Origin: Phoronis australis
Lineage: Eukaryota; Phoronida; Phoronidae
Reading direction: 5' to 3'
Assembly (NCBI GenBank): GCA_002633005.1
Contig: NMRA01000003.1
Location: forward strand, 1,210,031 to 1,274,030
DNA: 64,000 bases
In this document: positions 46,257 through 57,709 of the stretch, in pieces
Numbering within the stretch: position 1 is the stretch's first letter
Layout: each line of letters opens with the position of its first letter
Made by a program: the position numbers and the translations under genes
Notes under the pieces: model-generated
Database searches by the model: none
Told to the model about the DNA's origin: nothing
What the model saw: the letters and a program-made list of their open reading frames with translations, nothing else

Positions 46257-47161
46257 GTTGACAACAATGTGAATTGTTTCCCATATTTTTTCAGGTATTT
46301 ATTATCATTTATAAACAAGTACAAAAACAAACAAACAAATAACTACATCCACTCATTCACGCATGCACACCTCAGGAGAGACCCTTCTCGTATTTCGTAT
46401 AAAGTAAAATAACACGGCGTTAACATGAACACTAAAATTTTCCCATTTCACAGAAAAACAAAATTTTATATGCAATTAATTTTTTATCATTATTAAATTG
46501 CTGAATAAACTCAAAAAGTATTTGGTTCGTTATTTTTTCCATCATCAGATTATTTTAGAGAAATTAAAAAGTTTAAACGTCCGGAAATCTGGAGTACGGC
46601 CGTTCTTGAATATAGATACTTCGCAAGAAAGGCATAAATGTTTCGAGTAGTGTCGGCCTTTTCGAAGTTGCAGTTGCGTGACCAAACTGTCAGAATTCAC
46701 ACAGCACGTTAATGAATGTAGGCCTACTATCGGACGGCATGGAGTTCAGGGTAATTAGTGATCATACATGTCACATAAAAATAAATGGTTTTGCATGGTT
46801 TGAAAAAGTGTTGCAGGAAGTATCTAAATGGATACAGATAAAAATGCTATAACAGATTTAAAATACAAAGTCACGTCGTGCATCTTACCTTTCGCCCAAA
46901 TGTGATATTATGATACGTCACGTCCCGATCAGGTACAGAGTCTATGCACTCTCACAGGTTGACGTTGACACCTTTAGTGTTTGTTCAACGAAGTACCGCT
47001 TTTAGTTTTGTTGGCCGACGTCATATTTGCAAGGTCTTTGTCGAGAGCTTCATAATCGCATTTTACGACCTAATGACATTTATATCAAGGTAACCGTTGG
47101 CAACTGAAAGGAAAATGTCGTTTGTAAAATTTAGGGCGTGAATTACACGATCGTCTCACTT
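46257..47161. repeat. 905-bp tandem duplication, copy 2
   Basis: Begins immediately after the N at 46256 and ends at the same ACGATCGTCTCACTT as copy 1. The level of difference looks allelic. Confidence 0.92.
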
Positions 47162-47204
47162 GCCTCCTTAACCAATAGACACACATGGCAATCACATCTA
47201 TCAT

Positions 47205-47440
47205 CAGTGGCAGATCTACGATTTCAGTAAGGGGGGGCTTAGGATTCGAGAGAATCCGAGGCGCGTAGCGCCGAGGAGAAGGAAGGTCGCGAGAGGGTTT
47301 CCCTCCTCCCGTGTAAGATTTTTTTTTGATTTTTAGTAGCTAATTTCGTTTTTCTGGCGATTTTTTTCCAGTTTTTATTTTTGATCCTGTCCCGAGGGGG
47401 GGTTTGAACCCCCTGAACCCCCCCTGTAGATCCGCCTCTG
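47205..47440. mobile_element. 236-bp hAT-like MITE with ATCAT target duplication (family R4)
   Basis: Ends CAGTGGCAGATCTAC and GTAGATCCGCCTCTG are near-perfect inverted repeats, flanked by ATCAT on both sides (47200-47204 and 47441-47445). It is G/C-rich near the ends (GGGGGGG, CCCCCCC), like the other R4 members. Confidence 0.85.
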
Positions 47441-47445
47441 ATCAT

Positions 47446-49170
47446 AATAGTGTTTAAGTTTATTTGTTGTAAACTTTGACAACAATATGGTGGTCTAATT
47501 AGCGGCACCGCGGAATTTATTACCATTATTAAAATGTAACAAATTGGAAATTTTATTGCAAGATTTAATATATTTTCAAAAAGAAACCCAGTGAGACGAA
47601 ATGGCCCCTGGCACAAAAGGTACCGTAAGAACGATTCAATTCTCTTAACGTTGTAATACAAAGATCAAACAAATTTCATTAATTCCGTGACAAAACAGTT
47701 TGCTTCGCTCTGGGTCCGCGCAGATCACGATCTCCTGTAGTCTAATTACGTAATTGGTAAAGGCAGCGTTTCCAGTTTGGCGCAGACCCAAGTCAATGCA
47801 TGGTACGCGTGTCCCCGTAAGTCTTGGTGAGGACATCACGCCATGACTGTCACGATGCACTGTGTCAGGTGATCGCCAGTTTATTACTGCAGGAGATTCA
47901 CAAATCACTTTTACACGAATATCCACTTGAGTGTGTGTTATAGGACAAGTGGTTATAAACTCTCATCCCGGCTGCAGGGCTTGTTTGTACAAAGTCGGCG
48001 TTCACCAGCACTTATGAGCGTAGAGAAGACTTTCTGTTCGTTCAGTGACTCACATTGTACCATACATCAAAAATACTATGTCTGCCCCTATCTAAAAAGG
48101 AAAGGAATACAGATTAAACATTCGCTGCGACAACACTGGTGGAAAGATGAGGTCATCAATCAAAAAGTGTTCCTTGTAGTTGTGGCTGATGTCTATTACG
48201 GGGTAGAAACTCCATTGTTTTGTGGTCTGAACGTTCACTTATCAAGGTTAAAAAAACAAGACTTTAAAAAGTTCAACAAACGTTCACATTAGGCGTCAGG
48301 TACACCATTAGTCACCCCAGTCCGTGAAAACTTCATAAAGAACAATAGGCTTTATAGCACGTGTCGAATACCGTAACCTCGTTGTATTTATAGGGCAATC
48401 TTACAGGCGCGGGGGAAGTTGTGCATTTCAGTCCTCTAGGCCTTTCACTCAAATAAAATCGGTCTCATGAAATTCCTTACCGTCATACGATTACATTCCC
48501 GTTACCTACAACATAGAATTCACGTTTTAAATTCCACATTTTCTGTAAAAATACGAAGCTTTTGATAGATAAAAAGTACCATTAAAACGGATTAGCCCAA
48601 GTTACAAAAGTTTAACATAAATCTGATCATCGCTTGTCTGTCTCAATAAATTAAAGTGACGCGTCAGAATATTTTTCGCAGTGTTTTGAGGAGTGAGGAA
48701 AATACTCCAGCTGTTCGGGATTTTATCGGTCAGGTGCCGACTAGAATAACAACAATTTATTCATCTTGTTCTGTTTATTTTGAAAAAATGATGTCAAGTT
48801 CAAAGACATCGTCAGAGAATGCGAACAAAGGTTTGTGTGTCAAAAATTATGTCGTGCTAGTTATTTACGCCAGGTGGAGCCCAAGCAGTATCTTTAACTT
48901 GTCTGAGTGCAATCAACCTTTTGTTAACTGCAACATTAACAGTTTAAAATCTGAAAGGTGACTATACTTCATTATTTTTACAAAAATAAACATCACAAGC
49001 AATTTTCATTACTTCGTTGTATATTATAAGATCGAAGAATTGGAACACTACAATTAACCAAACTCCAGGAGTTTAAATTAAAACTCCAATAACCTGGTAA
49101 AGGTTGAACAATATTCAATTCCTTGTATTTTCACAGTGCTTACTCAAATTGTTTCAAAAGTGTTACTGTG
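47446..49170. other. Intergenic, nothing recognised
   Basis: Frames at 47927-48292 and 48656-48961 have no ATG at their start and no recognisable family. No splice structure links them. Confidence 0.4.
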
Positions 49171-49333
49171 CAGGGTCAGATTCAAGATTTTTTAAAAGGG
49201 GGTAATATCAATGATATTTTTAAAAAGGAATCCAAGTCAACAACTTGATAATTCTAGATTCGATATCAATAAAATCAAGGGAAAAAGTAGGGTTCGGCCC
49301 CCCCTTGACCACCCTCTGGATCGGCCTATGCTG
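49171..49333. mobile_element. Degenerate R4-like element
   Basis: CAGGGTCAGATTCAAG at the left and CTCTGGATCGGCCTATG at the right resemble the R4 termini, with G-rich and C-rich subterminal runs. No target duplication survives. Confidence 0.45.
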
Positions 49334-51413
49334 TAAATGACGTCTAACTTCAACGTGCATAAGGTCGGTAGGAGAACATGGGAACAAAGTGATGGCGGAT
49401 GAGGAGGTCAGAATTATGAGCTTCTCCCTTGAATTGACAATTTTCGAAGACTGATTATGATGTGGGGTGAGAATCTATCGTATATAAAAGTTAGTGAATA
49501 CTGATAAAGGATTTTCCCACTGTTTGCCTCACAGTTCCTGTTTTATTGTACTTTTGTAAACAAAATATTACCACCCTCGTTGTACTCGTTCATTTGAAAC
49601 AGCTTCAAAACATAAATTCGTCACTTGTTTCGTATAAACATCAAAACGGTCCAGATATGTGTAATGTTAGTTTCGTATTTACTTGGCAATGGTGTGATTT
49701 TAAAGCCTATTTTACTACTTTGCTATTTTACTATTTTGCTCGTTTAACGAGACCAACAGCGTATAAGTGTATCTATTAAAATACCTGAGGCAATGTTTTA
49801 TCAGGAAGTCTTCCTGGTTTTATGAACAATGACGCATTGTACACGAACTCTAAATTTTGACGTCTTGTCATTTTTCACCCGATATTCGTTGGCAAATTTA
49901 CCGAAATTGTGCAGCTTTAAACGCGGGATTTTTTTACATTTGAAAAGTACACATATGCATGAAGTGGAAAGTGTTGAAATAAATTGCCAGGTGAAAGTGT
50001 AAAGTTCTACAACACATGGCACGATGGGTGCATGGGCGTATTTTTAAGAGGTTGACTTACTGAGAAATTAGGCTGCGATTGCCAAATAAAATACAAAAAA
50101 ATATTAAATTCACAGAAGTCTTATTTTTGTCTTACTAACCCAGGTTAGCAGTGTGACTTTAATTCAGTATAAAAACTTATTCAGTAAAACAATACTGTTC
50201 ACCCATTGGAACCGTGCGTTAGTAGGAAAACAATGAAAAGGAGGCACCCCATATCAGTATACGCAGAGTCAGTCACAGAATATTGCGAGATATTCTAAAA
50301 AGTCCCGAAGGAACACCCCGATCACCACCAAACATAAAAGCTGACAGTTAGTTCTAATTATAGACATAAAACTGGAGCTAAAAGGATATCACAGGTCACT
50401 GCACTATATTCCCAGCATCCTGGTCGGTGTAAAGATTGAACGAGCGGCGTAATTTGACGGGTTTGAAGTGACTAATTGACTAGTTTTGCTGAGAAACCGC
50501 TGGATGTCTGGAACCGAGTCTCAGAAGTCTCTCTTGTTGATGAAAACGTGACAATATGAACATGAAGCTATGAACTTAGGCATGATTTGATTAGAACTTA
50601 GAACGAGTCCCCTCCACAACAGGGTATGGCCGATACGAGGAATTACGGCTACATACGTGAACCAAGTAACATGAAAAATATATAATATAACAATAAATAA
50701 AAGTAACAAAAATACTAAAAGTAAATAACTAGCGATGACAAGGACAGTACTAAAAATCTACCCAACTATTATTTAATTGTGCATGGTGGGGCGCTTGATT
50801 ACTGGACCAGTTTTTGTCAGTAGTTACAGATTCTCTGTTAGAAAACCGAATTCTGTAGTATCATCGGAGTTTAACCTTGAAATCATTCATAAAATAGCAA
50901 ACAAAGTGACCAAAAACCTTTTAACACTACGAGACCTAGTCTTCAAGACAAGGGTGCTCTTACGAGGTCGCTTACGAATGAGATGAGATAATGGGTACCT
51001 TTTTAGTTCAGAGTAATGAAAACATGGAAAAACGTAATGAAATTCATCATAAGGTTCTAGTCTAGCTTGTTACACAGTGGACAAATACTAGCCGAAGAGT
51101 CCCGGCACAAGGGATTATTATAGAGAGAACTACAACAGGTAGCACCATGCAGTTGTTTCTACATCTCGAAATAAGAATCGCGACTGGCAGATCAGTAAGT
51201 GTTAACTGAGTAAGATGCAAGAACCCAGTTGATTTGCAGAGTTGTCACTGAGTGCCGCCAGCTCGCCAAGCAGCTCAGTGTCCACTGACGACTGAGCTGC
51301 CAGCTCAGTTGAAGAACCAGACCACTTCTCATCCTAGTAAGGAACATGCCGAGACTAAGTTCATAGCTCCATGTTGTCTAAATAAAGTTCAGTCGCTTCT
51401 TTGTCGCAACCAA
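49334..51413. other. Intergenic, nothing recognised
   Basis: AT-rich, with no exon found. CAGCTCA/TGAGCTG words cluster near 51265-51310, as they also do near 19850-19930 and 52930-52975, suggesting a diverged dispersed repeat. Confidence 0.4.
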
Positions 51414-51601
51414 CTGGGGCGGATCCAGGATTTTGAGTTGCCGGGGGAGGTGGCCGGGGGAGCCTAGGGTAGCCCGGCCGGCTTTATTCAGCCAGAATCA
51501 CTTGCCCGTCAGTAGACATTCGCACTCCCGAACTGCCAAATGGAATCTGGGAGAATCTTAGGGGGGATGACCCCCTTGCCCCGCCCTAAATCCGTCACTT
51601 G
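51414..51601. mobile_element. 188-bp R4 element, opposite orientation
   Basis: CTGGGGCGGATCCAGG at the left and CTAAATCCGTCACTTG at the right are diverged R4 ends. Its interior is the reverse complement of the 20579-20734 element: AGACATTCGCACTCC and AATCTGGGAGAATCTTAG match there. The target duplication is unclear. Confidence 0.7.
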
Positions 51602-52043
51602 CCAGGCAAAGGGTTATTCAGTCAGCTCCTGCCAGTGCCGCCGGGCCTCGAGGCGTCAGGCGACTTGGCCTATACATGATCATGCTCGAATATAACGCCA
51701 TGGTTTTAGTACACGTGATATTGGCAAGAATAATTTTACTTAAAATGCGCAGTGGGACTGTGGCCAAAGTTCTCGATCGTTAGAAACTTTTTGGTCACGA
51801 GTGAGACAGTTGAGAGAACGTTACGGAACAGTTCTAATGTGAAAAGCGGGCTGGGTTGGAGTTGTATAAAGAGGGCACTGTTTTATTTTGTGCTCTTCAC
51901 TACGAGAAGTCGCAATTGTTATTCACTGGAAAAACAGCGAAATTATGTACTTCTCTTAAGTGTTGTGTTCACAATGTTTGGCTGCAAAGATTTCTATTCT
52001 CTCTTAATTACTTAATTGATTGAGGCACCAGAGTACGTCTACA

Positions 52044-52499
52044 ATGGCTGTTATTCATAGGATTATTTTTACGTGGACCGTAGTGACAGTTTTCCTTATT
52101 TTTCTGGTTCTAAGACTTGACGAGAAGTTAACCTGGAACTGGTTTATCATCTTCATTCCTATGTGGCTTTTCGATGTCGTTGTTGTTGTTTACATCTTAG
52201 TTCGGCTCATTTCACATTGTGTTGTGCCGACCTATGAACGAGGAGAAGACTCGAAGCTCCGAAAATCCTTTAACCTTATATGTACTTGTTTGAAGCTCAT
52301 TTTCGAAGTGTTGTTGTGCTTAAAACTCGAATACTTTTCCGACGTAATTTCCGTTTGGCATGCGATGATACCCATGTGGATTTTATTAACTGGTTGCATT
52401 GTGGATGTCACCTGGAGTCTCCTTCCTGCAAATGTTACGTGTTGCACGGATACTTGGCAAAATGCATCTTGGCGAAGAACAGCATTCAAAGGGCGGTAG
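52044..52499 (+). CDS. TMEM60: TMEM60, transmembrane protein 60
   Basis: Single-exon 151-residue protein from ATG 52044 to TAG 52497-52499. The upstream in-frame TTG at 52020 is not a plausible start. Four hydrophobic segments are expected: about residues 6-24, 33-55, around 80-98, and 103-125. The conserved stretch LRLDEKLTWNWF followed by IFIPMWLFD between the first two segments matches vertebrate TMEM60 (LKLDEKAPWNWFLIFIPVW), as does LKLEYF then MIPMWILLTG later. Length is close to the human protein (133), with a longer C-terminal tail rich in W, C and R. Function is poorly known. It is a multipass membrane protein. An R4 transposon ends about 440 bp upstream. A candidate AATAAA lies only at 53417. 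Confidence 0.88.
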   Translation: MAVIHRIIFTWTVVTVFLIFLVLRLDEKLTWNWFIIFIPMWLFDVVVVVYILVRLISHCVVPTYERGEDSKLRKSFNLICTCLKLIFEVLLCLKLEYFSDVISVWHAMIPMWILLTGCIVDVTWSLLPANVTCCTDTWQNASWRRTAFKGR

Positions 52500-55368
52500 T
52501 TCAGTGACAGTGGATATAAACTATGGAGTCGTTTCTTAAGAAGAATACCCGCTGACTTTTGTAGTGGTGTCGGTTATGGAACCAGTTGAAGTGAAGCTAA
52601 GGGTTGAACTCACCCAATCGTTTTACTCTCTACAAAGGAAGACATATTGTTGGATATGCAACAACCATCATGCAAATTGAGATTCGAGAGAAGGAAAAAG
52701 GTGGAAACAACATTAGTAATTGGAATTGTCTGATTGTATCTGTATTGTATCATTATTAGAACACGAAGCTTTAACTCAGTGACTATAAGTATGAATGAAT
52801 TACTTCTCACTTACACCTAAAGCTAAGGTTTCCACTGAAGAGAAGTGTGAAAGAAACTTAAATGATTTGAATTGTTGCCATATTAGAAACAGTTGCTATT
52901 GTTTCCACAGCTAACACAAATGAATAGCTATGAACTGAGCTGTCTGTGTGAGCTGAAGCTAAGCTCATAGCTCAATGCGGGTGACCTGACCACAGTGAGG
53001 CAATGCTTCTCTGACCTGTTAATTAGTTCTTAGTTATTGTAATCAGCCAACACGTAGCTCACCTCTCCTCCATGTTCTAAGAATTTGCGCTCACCAGTTA
53101 AAAGAAATCCAACTAGTGATGCAATCGCCTCATTCCATTGCAAGGTAAAAGCCTCACAGTATATTTTTGTGCTAATGTGAGCTATTAGCTGACAGAGCCC
53201 ATTTGTATTCAAGGTGCATAGATTTTTGGTCCCTCCTTTGGGCCTAGCCAATTACCTTCTCAATGTAACTGACGAATGTAGGTAAACTCTGAACTTGTGT
53301 GTGAGGGTCTACTTCTCTTGTTAAGTTCATTGCAAGTTTCTTACAAGGTAAACTCCTTCTGTCAACCACCAGCAACTTAATAAGTGTCATTGTTATTTTT
53401 TCTTTCAGTAAACCAAAATAAATGTTTTCAAAAAGCATATACCAATTAACTTTTTTGGTTTGGAGTCAGGAAGAGTGTTAGTCAAGTCATTCTCACTTCA
53501 ACAATTATGTTCAGTAGTTTTACTGTCACGGAATATGAGTGCAGTTCTTGAATTTGGGACAGCCAATAATACCTGTTTCTAAAATCTTGCTCTGCAGACG
53601 TTCTTGCTGTGCAGACGTTCTTGCTGTGCTCATGTCTTCTACACTACCTACTAGTAATCATCACTGATTCTTCATTGTCTCATGGTTGCCACTTTTTGCC
53701 CTGGGTCATCACCTGCACCGCTGCTCAGTGTCGTACCCCCTGGCTACAGGCATTTCATTTGTCAGTCAAGTGGCAACACCTAATGTGACCGAATTTTCCA
53801 GACGGGCGGGTCTCGTATGCTTTAACAATATCAAATTTGCAGGACGCATATTATACTGATTTATTCATGACTCTAGAAAAATGCCCAAGTTTGGCTAACT
53901 TTGGAAGGTCATATCTCAGAAGTGAGTGATAGGATTTACATGAAATTTCAGTGCTTTAGGCACTGTTGTCCAAAACACAGTTAGTAATTGTTTTTTTTTT
54001 CAAAATTTCCACTTGTGTGGAGGGCTGTCAAAAAGGACGTTTTATTATTTTTATGAAAAAACGTCAAAAGTTGTAGAAAATGAAATGATGTTTTACAAAA
54101 CTGTAACAGCATTTTCGATAATTCATCTGGAACATTTGTGTTAAATGAAATTCGGCCTTGGTGTTGATACTTGCTTTGCTTTGAATGTATGTTTTATTTG
54201 CTGAATTTTGATAAAAGGGCGTATTCACATGACTCAATTAATGTCAGATCGTATCAAGTGTAAATTAAAGTTTACAGCTTCGTATTTACAGAAAATATAT
54301 AGTTTTACAAAGTTACAGCAATTTTTCACCTATTTAGCACACAATATGGCCAAAAAGTAAAATTCTATTTTGTCAATTTCTTCAAAAAATAAATATTACG
54401 AAAATTTTAGTCTGTTGCTAGCATAGTTTGCACAGTGTAGATGTCATAAAACATTTGGTGAAATTGTCATTATTTAGATATTTGAAAAACGGAAAATGAT
54501 AATTTTGGCAATTATTTTTGTGCGAAATGAGTGGAGAATTGCAGTACTATGTGTTGATATTTGGCGAATTGCCCAGACTTGTTGATCACAGTATGCAGAA
54601 ATTGGTCAAATTAAACCGCAGGAAATCGAACTTAATGACTTCTTGCTTTTCGGGATTTCCTTTTTAATATTAGGTATGAAATAATACATTTTTACAAAAA
54701 ATAGAAAATAAAAAATTGAATACAAAATTGAACATTTACGTGAATATGAGTCCTCATTAGCCAGTATTAGATATCGACGGACTGAGTTGGACTAAACATA
54801 CAGAAAAGTAAAGAGGGCAGTCGGCTAACCCCAATGATGGAAGAATTCTAGCAAACCCCCCAGGGCATTTCGTTTAGATCTTGAGCCAGATGACTAGAGC
54901 GAAGTCGAAAATCTACTAAGAATATATCAGTTTGGTAAAAAAAAGAAAGAAAGAAGCACATCGATAAAAATAACAAAATTAGTTGCTCATGGTAAATCGA
55001 CCAACTTGAGGTTTTAAAGCTGCATTCCGTCCTTGTTTAGCTACCAATATTGAATTTTAGTCAACAGAAACACAGCACTTTGGAGTTGATAAACGTTGCC
55101 GTCGGTGTCTAATCTGATCTCGAGTTATTACCGAATGAGTCGGCAACTCAATTCACAAACAATGCGTTCATACACGGACCGTTTTCAAATCCGCAATTCG
55201 GGTTGGCGAACTTCTATAACGTTCGAAGTGTCGGGTGTTGATGTTCTTGGTGGTAACGGAAACAGAATCCTATGACGTTATGACTGAAGAATTTATAAGA
55301 CCGTTTCTGTGAGAGTAAAAGGGACCCGTGCTGTAGTTTTAAAATTAGAGGTAAGTAGGCGCCCAATG
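52500..55368. other. 3' flank of TMEM60 and intergenic sequence
   Basis: AATAAA at 53417-53422 is a possible, rather distal, poly(A) signal. A 17-bp direct repeat (GCAGACGTTCTTGCTGT) occurs twice at about 53595-53628. No exon is recognised; 53800-54720 has the look of an old AT-rich transposon remnant without coding capacity. Confidence 0.4.
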
Positions 55369-55435
55369 CATGGGTGGCGCAGGACTGAAAAAAGTGGGGC
55401 TATACCTCTCAGTCCCGCTGTGGTGCACCGCCCAT
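55369..55435. mobile_element. Short palindromic MITE (family R5), copy 2
   Basis: Ends CATGGGTGGCGCAG and GTGCACCGCCCAT are inverted, enclosing GACTGAAAAAAGTGGGGCTATA. Only AGAC separates it from the next copy. CAATG precedes this copy and follows the next one, consistent with a target duplication around the pair. Confidence 0.7.
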
Positions 55436-55439
55436 AGAC

Positions 55440-55515
55440 CATGGGCGGCACAGCACTGAAAAAAGTGGGGGGGGGGGGCTACAGCCCCTCAGCCCCATAT
55501 GGTGCGCCGCCTATG
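55440..55515. mobile_element. Short palindromic MITE (family R5), copy 3
   Basis: Ends CATGGGCGGCACAGCACTGA and TGGTGCGCCGCCTATG are inverted. The interior has a poly-G run followed by CTACAGCCCCTCAGCCCC. It is arranged directly behind the preceding copy in the same orientation. Confidence 0.7.
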
Positions 55516-57709
55516 CAATGCCCACTGACTCATCTTGAGCACTTAATTTTAAAAGTGCACTGGATTCGCACTATAACGTAATTTACGGTGCGTAGGCGCT
55601 ACGTTTAAATGCCAAAAGGTGATTGGCTTCGCCTACGTGCGCCTACACCCCACTACAGCACTGAAAGGAACTCGTTTTTAGTCAGCTGACTGAGCAAAAT
55701 GCAGCTTCAACTGAAATGGGAAAGTGCTTCAATGAACTTATGTGTAGGTTGTAGTACTGGAAATTCTCTTATCATCCAACTCCCACTAAACAACTTAACA
55801 ATGTGCATTTGATTTCCCGCCGAATCTGAAATGACCGTCTAAAATTGATGTTGCGGTGATTTTGACGTAAGCTGATGGGATTCCTTCTGCCAGTTCTATA
55901 TCAGATCTCTGGCCGGGAGGAGCAGTCACCAGAAAGTCGTTCACCTGGCGATGCTTCGGCAATAAGGTATTTTGAAACGGACCTTTCTGACTAAATTGGC
56001 CCTATAGGGCGAATCTCGATTTCCTCAGTTTCACAGTTTCCAACGTTCAAGAGCGCCCAGCGATAATCATAGGCAAGGAATGTGGCAACATTTTGCCTTC
56101 TGCGAAAAAAATCTGATGTGAAAACATGATACGGAGTGTTCATCTGGCCACTTTGAATAGGTGAAAAAGGTGTTTTTTCTTTGAAGCTTCCACGCCAGCT
56201 GCGTCCATTTTTAACCTGACTCCGGCAACACTAAAAACGACAGAAGAGAGTAGAAGGTCCAGAAAAATCCCACGATAGGCCTATTTCTGTACCGTATATT
56301 GAAAAGGAATTGGCAAATATCCTTTTGCTTCAGGCGTCGGACAAAAATGTAGGAGTGGATGAAGGAAATTGTGATTCAAATGTAAACCGAGTTCATTTTC
56401 GTGCAATTGTCAAAAACCTCAAGTTGAGGCACAATCTGATCATAAAGCAAACTGCAAAATTTACCATTAATGAATTAACGAAAGCCAATCAAACGTTTGC
56501 ACTGAACTACTAACCGTTGTTTGAAAGTCAGGTGATCCAGTGAATTGATTTTCTGGTAACGACGACTTTCAGCCAGACGGATCCGACCACTGTTGGGCCC
56601 ACTGATGGAATTTTTTTTGTTTGCTTCGGATTTTCACGAAATTTGGCGAATAGACTCGTATTAAGGTAACCATTCGCTTTCACTTTCAAACAAATTCTGT
56701 GCCACGATGTGCATTTTTGTTATTAACGTTCATTTTATCCGCCAAATCGCTCAAGGATCGTAACCAACATGAAACTGGAAGAAGTTTTTGTTTATAATAG
56801 GAAGATCACGGCTGCTGAATTTCGACCGTATTCGACTACCCAGTGACAACGTTTTCTCAAGTTCGCCGCGAAACTGTAACGAAGGTTCAGTTTTCCATGG
56901 CTGTCGATGCTCATATCGCCTGGTTAAGCAATTTTCAGTCTCCATTTACTGCCCGCAGTGCAGATTTCTTGCGTTACTTTTATATCCCGGCTAATTTTGA
57001 CAGTAGGCCTATTCTATCTTTTTGGCATTCCTTAATAAAGAATAAGTCACAATCATAATGCGAACGGTTATTTGCTGAAGCGGCTCAGACCGCCACCAGT
57101 GATATGAGCGTAAAAAGTGATTCTTTAAGTTCCCATTGAATTAAATTATCCGGCTTCCTCAGGGCCTGCTAAAATAACGCAGTGCAATCGGGGGTAAAAC
57201 TGCATGAGTCGGTCACTGAGTACTGTGATCCCTTGCACATTCCAAAACGGTTTTATTCAAGCTTTATTTAACGTCGTTCGGAGAACAGATTAACATTAGT
57301 CAGTTGGACTATTACTACGACATTAAAGTGCCATCATCAGTTTTATAGTTCTGTCATAAATACGCTGTTGTTTTAATAGATTACATCACACGCAACAGGA
57401 GTCCCGTCCTATTCCCATTCCACTGAGTGTTTTGTGACCGTCAGACCTGCATGGCCTCATCACAGTGAACACGATTTCTGTTGCAGCGCCACCTATATTT
57501 GTTTGGCGATACTTATAAAGTTTGACAAAATTAGTCCATAAATAATTAACAATTATTTACAAGTTGACGTTAATATTATGTCATTATACATGGTCAATAT
57601 GTCTGGAGTTATTTTTTTGCGCTTAAAGAAGACGAAAAATTAAATTTTCAAGTCTATTAAGAATTTTCACTTAGTGTAGTAATTTTCATAAAATTGTCCT
57701 TCTTTCAAA
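55516..57709. other. Intergenic and 5' flank of ATP5MF
   Basis: No exon is recognised. The ATP5MF promoter and 5'UTR must lie near the right end. A TATA box or transcription start could not be assigned. Confidence 0.4.

Noticed and set aside
48656-48961. 101-codon plus-strand frame
   Set aside because: It does not begin with ATG and has no recognisable motif or splice context.
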